This document shows, piece after piece, positions 27,773 through 39,340 of a stretch of 64,000 nt of DNA. A program made the position numbers and the translations under genes. The notes under the pieces were generated by a model. That model did no database searches. It was not told where the DNA came from and saw nothing but the letters and a program-made list of their open reading frames with translations. Position 1 is the stretch's first letter. Each line of letters begins with the position of its first letter. This DNA comes from Otis tarda (Eukaryota; Chordata; Aves; Otidiformes; Otididae). The DNA lies in the NCBI GenBank assembly GCA_026413225.1, contig CM048552.1, forward strand, positions 25,223,001 to 25,287,000, written 5' to 3'.

Positions 27773-30700
27773 CACGGAGAAGGCAGATGGAGTATGGACA
27801 CAATTCTCCTTATTAATAAAGCTAGATAAATTTTTGTGGAAAACATTTTGTAAAATTACCTACTTTGGTGACATAATTTTTTAAAAAACTACCAGAACCC
27901 AGGATAAAATGGATACTTTGTTCTGGATTTTATTCCAGCTTCTATTGTTATCCTTTCTATTCCTCGATTTTAAGCTAAACTAGTCCCAAAACATGTTGCC
28001 ACAGACTGGGATGGGTGTGTAACTTGTTTTTGCCAGGTGCCAAAGAGAAATCACATTTTCTTGCATTTTCATCACTGAGAAGAATTGTTTGGATTTCTTC
28101 TTAATTCCAGTTTTCAGAGAAGGGAGAATCTTGTTATCTGTGAAACCTTGACACATTTTTTTTTAATCAGAACTGATGGAAACTGAGAAGTACATGCAGA
28201 AGTTGTGTGTAGGGAAAAAGCTGACATTTGCACAATGAAGGAAGCGTTGTATGGTCATGGTGTCTGCTTAGAAAGTGGGCTAAAATGGAATATGAATGTC
28301 AGCCTTGGAAAGATGAGAGTAGGTTGGAGGAACATGTATTTTGCTGATGCTTCCGTTAGCTCAAGCAGTTCTGTTGTAGCCTCCTCAGCTACACTGAGAG
28401 ATCTTTGCTGGCAAAATGTCCTGCTCTAAGATTGTGGGCAAACAAAGCTCTTCAGTGCAATACTTCTAAGGTATGAAAAAGCTGTTTCTGCTAGCTTAAT
28501 CTATATGTGGAGAAGTTTTGCAAATGAGAAAGCTGGTTTCTTGGAGTAAATAGTTCTTCTGCCAAATAGTTCTGAGGGTGCACAGCTGACATGAGGTGGA
28601 AAAGATGGTGTAGATGCAGAGGAGGAAGAGGAGCTGTGCTGTAGGAACTGATGCAAGTCCATTCAGTCTAGCACAATTTGAGCTGCTGATGTACAGCTCT
28701 GTCAGTTAGACCTGTACATATTAGCAGCAGTTACCTCTCAAACTTCGTTCAGTTTCTGTTTCTGGAAGGGTACTGGTAGCTGAGGTTCCTACCGTGGCCA
28801 AGGATCACTGTGTGCATCTCTGCTAGGCACAATTTTCATGGTCACCAACACAAACCACGATCAGCTTTCTTGGCTGGAAGCTTTGCTTGCGTAGCTTTCA
28901 GGTGTGACTTTCAGCCACTCCTTGTGGCTCTGGCAACCTCAAGGAAGTAAAGCTGTGGTACCACCGTGTACTCTGCATGGGAGATGGCCCCAAACGGGTG
29001 GCATGAGGGACAGCAAAACCTAGCTGACCTAGCTGTGGCATGTCTGTGCAGCCACTCAAGACTGAGAGGAGGTCAGTGAAGTCTGCCACACAGAAGAAAC
29101 AAATACAATACTATAAATCTAGCTGATGACTATCAGCTAAATTCTACAGCAAATCTCAGGTAGTAGGAGTAGGTACAAAGAAAATGATTGCAACTGCGCT
29201 GTCAGCCTCCTCTCAGAGGAGACAGCTTTTATTGGGGTGTGATACTTACTGCCGGCATTTAGGATAAGCATGTAGCAGATTATTTCCTTCCTAGTGTGGC
29301 ATAGTCTGTAAGAGGTTAACTATTTTCAACAGTAAAGAAATCTACCATTGCTATGAGGAACTTCTAAGTAGTTACATTTTTTTCTGCATTTCTTTGTATC
29401 TTTTCATTCTTCTGTCTAAAAATTAGGGAAGTCTGATCCCCCACCCAATATTTCTTCTCCTTCATTATCAAAATACTTATTTTCCTTTTCCTTTCAGCTG
29501 GCTAATGCAGCTTTTTTGGAAACTGTTTTCAGTTCTGTATTTTGGCAGAATTTTTTACTTGAATTCCGTCACAGAAATCATTCTTTGCCTTTGCTCACTG
29601 CCTGTGATTTTTGCCCCATCCCTCTACTCGGTGAAGAAACCAATGCCCAAACCCTCTGCTCCTTGTGAAATGTTTTACAGTCTTGACAAAGAATCTTGAA
29701 TATGCTGCTCTGGACAATGACAATATATAAAGTTTCAGACTTAATGATACCGGAAATACTTCTAACTTACAATGACATACCCTGTAAGTGGGGTTGAATG
29801 ACCAATATATTATTGGTAGTGTTTCTGTTTCTTAAACAAGTGGCAGACCAACAAAAGGTGAGTGGCATGTTGTGCTTGTTTAATTATAAGGAATGAAAAA
29901 TTTGTTTGGCAGATGTATTAGCTGATTTTGGAAATCTAATATTTGTTTCTATGATGCACTGAATTACTGCCCAAGGAGTAGGTACACAGGGTAGTCTGCA
30001 CTGAGTGACAGCAAACAGAATCCTTACAGACACTATTTTACTTGGAATAACTTCAGCTTTAAGAAAATCAAAGAAGAGCTAAGGTTGCTAAGTGACAGCA
30101 AAATATTTATCTGTTATTTAGAAAATCAAACGGGTTTATGCAATGAATAGTAAAGGACAGCATATATTGTGTGCCACCCACATGCTGTATAGGACCATTA
30201 TTGTCGACGATGAAGGCTTGCATAATTCAGCACTGTAACCACAGCTATCAACCCTGTCTTAGTACTGAGATTCTCTAATACTATTTATTTAGTCTTCTTC
30301 CCCAGAAGAAAATCTCTCAAGTGATTCACTAAAAATGAACACTGTCTGTCTGTGCTCTGAAACACAAGTAATATTCTTGTTTGTGTAGGCAGGTACTGGA
30401 AGAGGAGGCAAGGTGAGGGAGAAGGAGGGGAAATGGAGTGAGAATCGCTGTTTATAACGGGCTGTTTGCTTTGCAGGCTTATTCCCATCACTGATGTGAG
30501 ATGAAGCTCATTAACAGCCAATGATGTGGCACCGGCATTTTATTTTTCTGGAAGGAGAGGGTAGTGATGGGTTCAGCCTAAGGCTTTGTGCTCTGCCCTT
30601 GGCTCTCGCAGAGGAAATGTGCATGTGAATTTCCAGAGTCCAGCCCTGTGGATAAAGCTTTCCTCACCACCAGGGTGGTGGTGGTGGGAAGGTGGAGTTT

Positions 30701-31136
30701 ACAGCAGGGTTGGTCAAGGATGAAGTCTTGGGTGGCTCTTGAATCTTGCACAGAAGTAGAGTGAAAGTTGTTTCAAGTGTTGTTAGATGCTGTCTTGCCA
30801 TTTCAAAGGCTCATTTGGGAAGAGGAAAGCCTACTGTGATGGGTTGACCAGTACCCCAGCGCAGCTGAGCTACGAGACCCTGCAGACAGGGCACAGGAAT
30901 GGAGTGACTGAGCTTGACATCTTTAAGCACGCTACTGCAGTTGGAGGATTTGGGAAGGTGGGGAGTTCAGGGAGATGGCAGCTTAGTCCACACTTAACCA
31001 GCTACCTTTCAAGGCAGAGTGAAATCATACGAAACAAAATCTAAAAAAAAACCCATCAAAAACATGGAAAGCACATACATGTTGGTTTTGTAGGCATGTG
31101 GAGCTTAGGTTGAAACTTGGTTTGATGTGCAAGTGG
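27773..31136. other. Intron stretch without recognised gene
   Basis: AT-rich with no transposon seen. A short GGT-rich run (GGGTGGTGGTGGTGGG) lies near 30674-30689. Open frames are under 90 codons and not recognisable. Confidence 0.55.
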
Positions 31137-31141
31137 CCTGT
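31137..31141. repeat. Left target-site duplication (CCTGT) of solo LTR
   Basis: CCTGT directly precedes the LTR and recurs at 31838-31842. A 5-bp duplication is typical of ERVL-type insertion. Confidence 0.9.
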
Positions 31142-31837
31142 TGTGGTGGTTTAGCCCGGATCACCACACAGTTTCTTATTCACCCTCCCCCTACCCAGTG
31201 GGACAGGGGAGAGAAATTGGGAAGAAAGGAAAACTCGTGGGTTGAGATAAAAACAGTTTACTAAAAATACTAAAAACTACAAAGCTAACAGGATATAAGG
31301 ATATTAATATATACAAAATATACAAAATGAACAATGTACAATTTCTCACCACCCGATGTCCGAATGACCGACGCAGCCCGTCCCGAGCAGCAATCACAGG
31401 AATGACACCGAGCAGCAAGCAAAGGGGGGGGAGAGCAAGCTAGCAAGGTAGAGGGAACGATGCCAGCAAGCAAGCGAGAAGAAAAGGGTGCCAAGGGTGC
31501 CCGAATGGATACCCGACAAGAAAGGAATACTAGAAAAGGATTAGGATGCCCCCTCCCATGGGCAACCCCCACTTATATACTGAGCATGACGTTTATGGCA
31601 TGGAATACTCTCTTTGGCCAGTTTGGATCAATTATTCTGTCTGTCTTTCGCCCAGCTTCCCGCATCTGCACGTTAACGAGACCTTAACGAGACTTGGAAA
31701 GCCAGACAGTGTCCTTGGTCTCATTAACAACAACTCGTATCATCAGAATGTTTTTATCAACATTCTTCACACACGAAATCCAAAACACACCGGCTACTAA
31801 GAAGAAAATTAACTCCATCCCTGCTGAAACCAGGACA
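31142..31837 (-). mobile_element. Complete solo LTR, avian ERVL type, antisense to CADPS2
   Basis: 696 bp running on the + strand from TGTGGTGGTTTAGCCCGG to CTGAAACCAGGACA. Read on the minus strand it starts TGTCCTGGTTTCAGC and ends GGGCTAAACCACCACA, the well-known ends of bird ERVL LTRs with TG...CA termini. Perfect 5-bp duplications (CCTGT) flank it. A TATA-like GTATATAAG lies on the minus strand at 31572-31580. No internal gag, pol or env sequence adjoins, so it is a solo LTR left by recombination between the two LTRs of a provirus. Intact ends and duplications suggest it is younger than the LTR at 290. Confidence 0.95.
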
Positions 31838-31842
31838 CCTGT
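31838..31842. repeat. Right target-site duplication (CCTGT) of solo LTR
   Basis: Identical to 31137-31141 and directly abuts the CA end of the LTR. Confidence 0.9.
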
Positions 31843-32191
31843 TAAATGTGTAGGGCCTCGAATACATGGTCTATTTGAATTGCTAGGAAATTATTAGTAG
31901 TTAAATATTTATCATCCTGGAAATGGTACGTTAAATTGAATGTCACTGTAAATGTATTGAGCTGTTGTATTATCCAGATTTGGTTCTGGCCTAGGGTATG
32001 GGCAAGGGGGGTGAATTATCCTATAGTGAAATTCAATTCATGACAGCAGAAAGTTAGTCCTTGGCATAATTTCTACTCCTTTTTCATTTTTTTTTTCCTT
32101 GACAAAGAGCCTGGCAAGACAAGAAAAAAGTTATGTTAAAAGAAATGTGTGAGAAGTTGGACGGAAAAGATTTTATTTGTACCTTCATTTC
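31843..32191. other. Unique spacer between two LTRs
   Basis: About 350 bp of AT-rich sequence with no primer-binding site, gag-like frame or repeat recognised. The two flanking LTRs are of different families, so this is host sequence rather than a proviral interior. Confidence 0.7.
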
Positions 32192-33321
32192 TGTTCAGCC
32201 CTGATCGGGACCAGACTACGCAGACTCTCACTCCCCCCACCCTCCAAGAGAATAGGGGGAGATTATATAAGAAAAATGGCTCGAGGTTTGAGATAAGGAC
32301 GGGGAGAAATCCTTAAAGTTACCGTCACGGGCAAAACAGACTCGACTTGGGGAAAACCGTTTATTTCTAAAACTAGCAGGAGAATGAGACAGGGATCAAG
32401 ATAACCTCCCCCCCACCCCTCCCTCTTCCCAGGCTTAACATTGTCTTTACTACCTCCCCCTCCCGAGTGGCACAGTGGGGAAGAGGGAATGGGGGTTGCA
32501 GTCAGTTCATCACGCATTGTTTCATGCCACTGCTTCATTGTCGGGGGAAGAACTCCTCACGTTCCTCCCCTGCTCCAGCGTGGGGTCCCTCCCACAGGCC
32601 ACAGTCCTTCACGAAACTGCTCCGGCGTGGGTCATCTCTTCCACGGGTGCAGTCCCTCCAGAACAGCTGCCCCAGCAGGCCCTCCATGGGCCACAGCCTC
32701 CTTCAGGCCTCCACCTGCTCCAGCGTGGGGTCGCCCATGGGCTGCAGGTGGATCTCTGCTCCTCCATGGACCTGCACGGGCTGCAGGGGGACATCCTGCT
32801 CCACCATGGTCATCACCACAAGTTGCAGAGGAATCTTGGCCAGGAGCTGCGTTACTCCTCCCCCTCCTTCTGAACTGACCTTGGTGTCTGCAGCCGTTCC
32901 TCTCAGAAGAAAAACTCTTCACAACAGGCTGGTAGATGTCTCTCAGGATCTTTTTACATCTTATTCATTTCTTATCTTCTCTCCACTTCTTGCAGCCGGG
33001 CTGGGCCGAGTTGGGCCCAGTTGGCTGCCCGGCAGGAGGCCAAAGGGTGAGGCCTGCAAGGCCCATAAGGCCTGCGCCTCCCCCTCTCTGCCCCCCGCTT
33101 AGCTGCTTCTCATCTTCTTCCTTGTTTTTCTGTTTTCCCCTTCTTAAATACGTTACCGCCGAGGCGTTATCACGGAACATTCTGCTGCCAGTTGGCTTGG
33201 CGCTGGCCAGCAGCGGGTCCTCCCTAGGCCCGGCCGAGTCCACTGAACAATGGGGAGCAACTTCTAGCAGTTTCCTACAGAAGCTGCCACCTTAGGCCCC
33301 CCTTACTAAACACTCAGAACA
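32192..33321 (-). mobile_element. Long LTR (about 1.13 kb), antisense to CADPS2
   Basis: On the + strand it runs from TGTTCAGCCCTGATCGGG to AAACACTCAGAACA, giving TG...CA ends. The first 550 bp match the copy at 63448 closely by eye (shared GGCAAAACAGACTCGACTTG, GGGAATGGGGGTTGCAGTC). On the minus strand there is an AATAAA signal at 32360-32365 and a TATTTAAG box at 33143-33150. Target duplications are weak (ATTTC against CGTTC), so the left boundary may be off by a few bases; the 63448 copy has five extra bases near this end. The centre is GC-rich with a degenerate tandem repeat. Open frames up to 211 codons run through it on both strands but reflect GC content. No retroviral genes are attached. 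Confidence 0.85.
32571..32840 (-). repeat. Degenerate tandem repeat inside the LTR
   Basis: A TGCTCC(A/G)(G/C)C(G/A)TGG-like unit recurs with starts at 32571, 32618, 32668, 32716, 32757 and 32797, a spacing of 40 to 50 bp. Several units end in a GGGC(C/T)(A/G)CAG-like block. It is internal to the LTR and also begins in the 63448 copy. Confidence 0.75.
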
Positions 33322-33675
33322 CGTTCAGGAGATGCAAATTTTTATCTCTTGACTGAAATGGAAGGGAGAGATAGCTGTTTGAGGGAATGCTCATCAGCTT
33401 ATTGCTTTTTCCGGTCTTCTCTGCTCTCCAAAAGTATAGTTTTGGGTAAAGTTGTCCAAAAGCAGCGGCTGCTTGGAAGGCATTGCAGAAAATGGCACAG
33501 TTTTGAAATAACAAAACTTCTTATTTTTAGGAAGTGTTCAAGGAATTAAGTCATGTCTGGTGCTACAGATCATATGCATTGCAGCTGAGAATTTGAGGAG
33601 CGGCTCTTTGGCTCCTCCCTACCCCTTTCTTTCTTAGTTAGTCTGCATAGGAAATATCTTGTCTAGCCTTCTCTA
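33322..33675. other. Unique intron spacer
   Basis: About 350 bp between the LTR and the next CR1. Nothing recognisable is seen. Confidence 0.55.
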
Positions 33676-34405
33676 AAATTGCCTGACCAATTTGGTGGCC
33701 TTCTTCAGTGGAGTTACAGCATTGGTGGAAAGGGACCAACAGAGGTCATCTGCCTGGACTTGTGCAAAGCATTTGATACTGTCCCACGTCCTTATCTCTA
33801 AACTGGAGAGACATGGATTTGACAGACAGGCCACTTGGTGGATAAGGAATTGGCTGGGTGGCTGCACTCAGAGAGTTGTGGTCAACCGCTCAGTGTCCAA
33901 GAGGAGACCAGTGACGAGTGGCATTCCTCAGGGGTTGGTTCTGGGACCAGCCACGTTTAGCGTCGTTGTTGGTGACATGGACAGTGAGATGGAGTGCGTC
34001 CTCAGCAAGTTTGCTGATAACACCAAGCTGTGTAATGTGGTCGACACGCTGGAGGGAAGGGATGCCATCCAGAGGGACCTTGACAAGCTGGAGAGGTGGG
34101 CCCATGCAAACCTGATGAAGCTCAGCCAGGCCAAGTGCAAAGTCCTGCACATGGGTTGAGGCATTCTCAAGCAAAAGCATAGGCTGAGTAGAGAATGGAT
34201 CGAGAGCAACCCTGCTGAGAAAGACTTGAGGGTACTGGTGGATGAAAAGCTGGACATGAGCCGGCAACGCACGCTTACAGCCCAGAAGGCCAACCGCACC
34301 CTGGGCTGCATCAAGAGGAGCGTGGCCAGCAGGCCGAGGGAGGTGATTCTGCCCCTTTACTCTGCCCTAGTGAGACCCCACCTGGAGTACTGTGTCCGGC
34401 CCTGA
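33676..34405 (+). mobile_element. CR1 fragment lacking both ends
   Basis: CR1 reverse transcriptase sequence in sense with CADPS2. RT motif A appears as CLDLCKAFDT at 33751-33780, then TSGIPQGLVLGP, then the catalytic box as FADN at 34010-34021 (FADD expected), then MKLSQAKCKVLHMG. It ends abruptly in the region encoding the RT thumb, at TGGAGTACTGTGTCCGGCC, and has no 3' UTR or ATTCTATG tail. That is unusual, because CR1 copies are normally truncated at the 5' end only; a later deletion or rearrangement removed the 3' part. It is a different CR1 subfamily from the copy at 20149. Confidence 0.95.
33692..34159 (+). pseudogene. CR1 reverse transcriptase ORF remnant
   Basis: A 155-codon open stretch covers the palm motifs but in more than one ancestral frame. 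The initial part (FSGVTALVERDQQRSSAW) is not in frame with the CLDLCKAFDT block, while the later SGIPQGLVLGP to VLHMG part reads through. The catalytic Asp is lost (FADN). Inactive. Confidence 0.85.
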
Positions 34406-36362
34406 GTGTGAAGACATGCGACCTGCGGTTGTTTCTTTGCTGTATTTCTGAAATGGCCACGAGGTGGCAATGGTTCAGGACGTTGTCCCTGCAGCGCCAG
34501 GCCCCTGGCTGAGGCACTTGCGGGGAGCGGGGTCAGCCGCAGGCTATGGCTGCCAGGCAGCATCCGCGCTGCTCGGAGGTGTGGGGGAGAGGTTCATTGT
34601 GGCCAACACACAGGACACATTTTAAGCTTTTTAAATTTAAAGACCAAAGATTTGTAGGGAGTTGTGCTGTAACCTATGCCTTTCCCAGCTGCCGTGGCAG
34701 CATGTTCAGGGCAGTAGTGAGCTGCGCTGTGTGCTGAAGCAGGGAGAAGCAGATGAAAATGCTCTAAATCTAGTATCAAACTCTGTGAAGCCAGGGTTTT
34801 ATTTTTTTCCTTCTTTATTTCAAAGACAAAATAAACAGTGTTACTGTCACAAATACATACATATTTCATTTTTCCTTCAAATGTTGGAATTTATTATTTA
34901 ATTGAAGTAAAACCTGTGACATTGGAACAACTCCCTAAACTGCCAGATCTGTTTGAAACGCAACTTCTTGTGAAAATTAAAGAATTTAAAATCTTTGTAA
35001 AAGCCATATATTGAAATTGTTTGAAGATAGGAGTGGAGCTAAACCAGGATTGCCTCTAGGTTTTCATACCCAAGTTTCACTTTAGAATGGAAAAGGCAAA
35101 TCTTTAGATTATTACTCAAACAGGAATATATTGGGATATATAAGACCTCTTTGAAATGTTAAATGCAAGGAGAGAATTTTTTTAATAGTTAAGTGCTTGA
35201 GGCTATTTTGATACCTTTGTATTACTCTGCAAATTCTGAAAAGTTAAAATTGCTACTGCAACTTGAAAAGTTATTCTTCATTTAATTGAATAGCTCTCTG
35301 AGAATTTTATTCTGTCTTAAGTATATGTTTTCATTCTTCAATAGTCTACTAAGGTTAGCAAATGTGAAGTAAAAAGTCAATGTTGCCTTTTGTGAAAGGC
35401 ACAGGAACGGAGGAGAAGAGAAATTTTTATCTATTGTGTGGCTGCAGTAAAGAAAAAGCAAATTTCAGGGCAGTTAATGTTGTTTTCCCTTAAAGTTGTC
35501 TTTGCTTATTTTCAGTGATTCTGCAGAATGTAATCAAATCTGATATTCTGAGTTGCTGGAATTTAGTTATACATTCTCCCATGAAGCAGCAGTAGTTATT
35601 TATGAAGTATCACACAGAGTTACGACAACAGACTTCATACCACTGAGAATGCAAAATCCAAATAAGTAATACAAAACTGAAGCAGGTTGATGGAAAGCAA
35701 CAGAATCAGTGAAGCTTTGCTGTGCACTTCAGGGGATATTTACAGTTCAGTTTACATTTGGGGGTACGTGTAGTAATGCCAATTTTTCTTTTTATTTTTA
35801 ATTTTGCTGTTCATGATTCTTTTTATTAGAATTAAAATGCAAACACAGAGGCATTGACAGTAACGATATAAAGAAGTAGTGAGGGACTGAAAGCAAAGGT
35901 CTGATGCGTATGGGTCTTGCACAGAAGGAAGGAGGAAAGGGTGCGTGCAGTGGCAAGGTAATCCTCCTGCAGAAGGGTTTTGAGCTCTTTTGTGTGAACT
36001 CCTACCAGAGAGAATCTGGCCAGGCTTATTGCCCTTTAAGCATTTCACTTGGGATTCTGTCTGTGCATGATGTCCTCATCTCTTGTTTCTTGTTACCCGA
36101 GATAGAAAACTTCAAAGGCAGCCCAGACTTGGACAGGTTGAGCTGTTTGGCAGTGTCCAAGAGTTTGTCCTGTACAGGTGCCTGTTCCTCTCCATTTGCT
36201 ATTATGGCATTCTAATGCAAGTAGACTTCCCTTTTTTCTTCGCATTTCTAAGCCACTACTTTTACTGTTATTTGTTTTTGTTTGTTTTCTTTAAAGGCAC
36301 ATGGCTGCACATTGAAGAGTATTGATGAATCTGGTAAAAATGACCAACATAAAAAAGAAAAG
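34406..36362. other. Intron stretch without recognised feature
   Basis: AT-rich. No transposon or exon was recognised; open frames are under 105 codons. Confidence 0.55.
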
Positions 36363-36468
36363 ATCATAGAATCATGGAATCATAGAATCACATGGTTGGA
36401 TGGGACCTATAAGATCATCTAGTCCAACCGTCTTCCCACTACCATTGCTGTCACAGCTACTAAACCAT
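36363..36468 (-). mobile_element. Short CR1 3' tail
   Basis: It begins with three antisense tail repeats (ATCATAGAATCATGGAATC...), then GGTTGGATGGGACCTATAAG, then ATCATCTAGTCCAACCG, and ends near CTACTAAACCATAG. This is the antisense 3' end of a CR1 subfamily different from the other copies here. It is about 106 bp and strongly 5'-truncated. Confidence 0.88.
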
Positions 36469-39163
36469 AGAGATGAGTTAGAATTCACTGTATAATCAAT
36501 ATTATGACAAGTAAAAAACCCAGAGGAACTGTATGCTACAGCAGACTACTATAAATTATTCTGTATCTTGGCAATTAACACAACTCCATCTCTTTATATG
36601 ACAGTACCTGGGACCTGTAAAATAGACTTCAGATCGTCCTTAGTGCAAGGTGTAGCTTTTCATATTTTCCATTGGAATTATTATTATTATTTTTTAGTTT
36701 TGCAGGATAACTTTATTCCCCTACACATCCAGATTTCACACTAAAACATAAGTAATTTAAGAAATGTACAGTAATCCTAAAATGCCACTCAACCCTTAGA
36801 ATTACTTACTACCTGAAGTAGTGAATATGAAAGCCATATATAAATATTTTAAAGGCATTTCAGTTTGCTGAACTATGATGGTTAGAAATGAGGAAGTCAG
36901 GATTAAATTTATATTTCATTGCCTTATTCATAATGTTGTTGTTTGATATGTGGGTAATACACAAGCAAATCACCAAAAGAATGAAGTCTGCAAGCATGAA
37001 AGCACATTTCCATAATTGCCTTGGCAGGAAGCCCACATGTTCTTGTGGTGGAGCTGTGAATATTCCATGGGGTGAGGGAGCCGCTTGCTCGGCAGCGGTG
37101 CACCATCGGCGGGAGCACTCAGCTCTTTTTTAAGTCCCCTGCAAGAGCAAGCGTGTGCTGAAAAAAAACCTTCAACCATCCTTAATTATTTGCATTTTCC
37201 AAGATCCCAACTCATCCAATATCTTTAGAACTTGAGACAAGACTAAGGGGAACTGAGTAAAGGGAAAGACCTGTCCTGCGTATCTGGGAATCAAGTTGAT
37301 TTGTGTTAGAAGCAGTTCACCTTTGTGGTGTGCAAGATTCTGTGCAAGGAATGGATGTCTGGCAGACAGGTGGATAGATGTCATTTTTGGTGTAATATAA
37401 TACAGACGTAATATAAATACTTCTCTCCCGTTGATTTTTAGCTAGCAGTGGTACAGGCTGGCACTCTGTCAGTGTTGGGCTGCTGTTCTCGAAAGCTCAT
37501 GCAGAAAATTTTTCCAAGTCTCAGCAACCTCTGTTGAAGTTTGCTTACCTTGACAGGAGGCCTTTTCTTCTGTAGGGGTTTCTTGGGGCTTCTTCTGTAC
37601 TGCTAATCGTTTTGTTAAGATGAGGAACAGAATTATCATGTATTTTTAACTAGCTTGGATTTTTTTCAAAGGCGTAGTTCTTTGGCTTTGCATTGCTGCT
37701 GCCTACATTTTGCCATTTTTCAGAGGATTTCTCTTATCAAGTATTTAGATGGCATCTATACTATTGTTTCTTGTGAAAACAGAACAGCTTTCAGGTTTGT
37801 ATTCAATTTGGAGAGAGTTTTGCAATAAATTGCCACGTTTCATAGAAGCACATGACTTGACAAACTTAGCAAACTTTGTGTAGGATGAAAATCCTCCCTT
37901 GATATGAAGGAAATAGAGATTGTCCAAGGTAGGCACGTTATCAGGATAGCAGTAATTTTGCTAATCTTGTAACAGTGTTGTAGCTTAAGTGGCTTCGAAG
38001 TGTCGACACTAGAGACCTGAAAGCCTAAGGTCACCATACGTACTGTAGATGCAGAGAAGTTTTCCTGTAAGAAACGATGATGTGATCAAAGCAATGTTAT
38101 GTGTTGCAGGTTAGCCATTACAAATACAACTTTCTGCCCTTTGGAAAAATATGTTCCATTTCTGGCTATACATTTAATTATTTGTTTATTTTTAACTAAG
38201 CAAAATACAGGAAGGATAGAAAAACTTCTCAATCGGTTGGTTTTGGATTTCTGTAATATTAAATTTAAAATTTGGGAATGCTCACTGCAATAAAGGCTTT
38301 ACATTAGTTTCGAAGTTCTGGGAAAGCAAAACAACTGTTTTTAACTGTTGCTTTGTTACATTAGTATCTTAGTGGCAGTCTCTTTTTATGTGACATTCTA
38401 ACTTCTCACAGGTTTGATAAGGAGAAATATCTTACTAAATATTTCAAGAGCTGATAGGAACATTGGCAGAAGGCCTGTATCTGGATCCCTGGAGAGCTTT
38501 CAGATTTTGCCTTTTCCCATAACATTAAACTTCGATAAAAATGGGTTGATTGCAAGGTTTAATTATGTAATGTTCTCTACTAGGAGCCCGTTTTCAAAAT
38601 GCACTCAATTTTTATATGAAGTCCACCAAATTTGGAACCTTATGGCTGCTGTTTCCTGAGGATAGTTATTTCACATAGTTCAGAGTGGTACAACATCAGT
38701 GGCTAGAAGTCCATTTGCTTCACAGTGAGCATGCTTATTGAAACGTGCCAACGGTAGTGCCTAGATTACTCCAAAAAAAGGGAGGCATCTCAGTTATTTT
38801 TCACTGATTTGAAAGCTGAAAAAAAATTGAAATATTTGAAGACTGGAGCTAAGAGCTGTGTTTTATTAGCTGGTGCTGCTGGCATGGGGAAGGTCAGCCA
38901 TTTTGTTTATCATATGCATATAAAATACTGCTTAGAAGTATCCATGCAGACGTACCTGTAGCGTCCTGAGGACACAAGGGAAAGAGTAGAGGTTTAGGTG
39001 TGTGCCGAGTGCATGCCTGACTTGCTGCAGCCGCCTGCCTTGCCCAGGTAGGACTCTGAAGAGCTGCAGCTCACTAAGGAGCCAGCTGGCCAGGAAGCCT
39101 CTGCCTTTTCTTCCCTGTTCACATCTTCTGAGTGTGTATAGTGCTTGCATATTTTTACTTCAA
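36469..39163. other. Intron stretch upstream of the exon
   Basis: AT-rich with an ATT run near 36677-36690. No transposon was recognised in the 2.7 kb before the exon apart from the CR1 tail at its left edge. Splicing enhancers could lie here but cannot be called. Confidence 0.5.
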
Positions 39164-39217
39164 GACTAACTGCATTTGTTATTGTTCTCTCCCCTCTCCT
39201 TTTTTTTCCTTGCATAG
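39164..39217 (+). promoter_or_regulatory. 3' splice site of the CADPS2 exon
   Basis: A branch-point-like GACTAAC lies at 39164-39170, about 48 nt before the exon. It is followed by a pyrimidine tract (CTCTCCCCTCTCC, then a T run) and TTGCATAG ending at 39217. The layout is that of a strong vertebrate acceptor and sets the exon start at 39218. Confidence 0.8.
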
Positions 39218-39331
39218 CTCAATAAGCAGCAGCTACAGATACTGAAGGAACGTTTTCAGGCCTTTTTGAATGGGGAGACGCAAATTGTAGCTGATGAAGC
39301 ATTTTGCAATGCTGTGCGAAGTTACTATGAG
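39218..39331 (+). CDS. CADPS2: CADPS2 internal coding exon (probably exon 2), calcium-dependent secretion activator 2
   Basis: Seen: a 114-bp block, exactly 38 codons in phase 0/0, lies between a pyrimidine-rich TAG acceptor and a GTAAGA donor. It reads [14 protein letters not shown], then [15 protein letters not shown], then CNAVRSYYE, with no stop. Known: this is the conserved N-terminal region of the CAPS family, cytosolic and vesicle-associated proteins that prime dense-core vesicles for calcium-triggered exocytosis through SNARE assembly. The C2, PH and MUN domains lie further downstream, outside this window. Paralog choice: [12 protein letters not shown], a Cys after AF, and NAVRSYYE fit CADPS2 as I recall it. 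CADPS has KDRFQ, IMADEAFM and NAVQSYYE. The paralog call rests on recall, not alignment. No other CADPS2 exon was recognised in the window, which fits the very long 5' introns of this gene. Exon number 2 is inferred from the position in the protein. Confidence 0.93.
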
Positions 39332-39340
39332 GTAAGATAT
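39332..39340 (+). promoter_or_regulatory. 5' splice site of the CADPS2 exon
   Basis: The exon ends in GAG and is followed by GTAAGATAT, a near-consensus U1 donor. The reading frame is closed by a stop only after the junction, so the donor defines the exon end. Confidence 0.85.

Larger units (their letters stand above)
1..39217 (+). other. CADPS2: CADPS2 upstream intron, 3' portion
   Basis: Everything left of the exon is interpreted as one intron, probably intron 1, of which at least 39.2 kb is present. No other exon with matching splice sites and CAPS homology was seen. The intron hosts LTR and CR1 insertions listed separately. The first exon and the promoter lie outside the window. Confidence 0.75.

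Noticed and set aside
32441..33102. Open frames up to 211 codons, on both strands
   Set aside because: They sit inside a GC-rich LTR with a degenerate tandem repeat; no retroviral or host domain was recognised and the frames overlap each other.
31142..33321. The two neighbouring LTRs as the ends of one short provirus
   Set aside because: Their sequences and termini differ by family, the first has its own perfect target duplication, and the 350-bp spacer has no proviral features.
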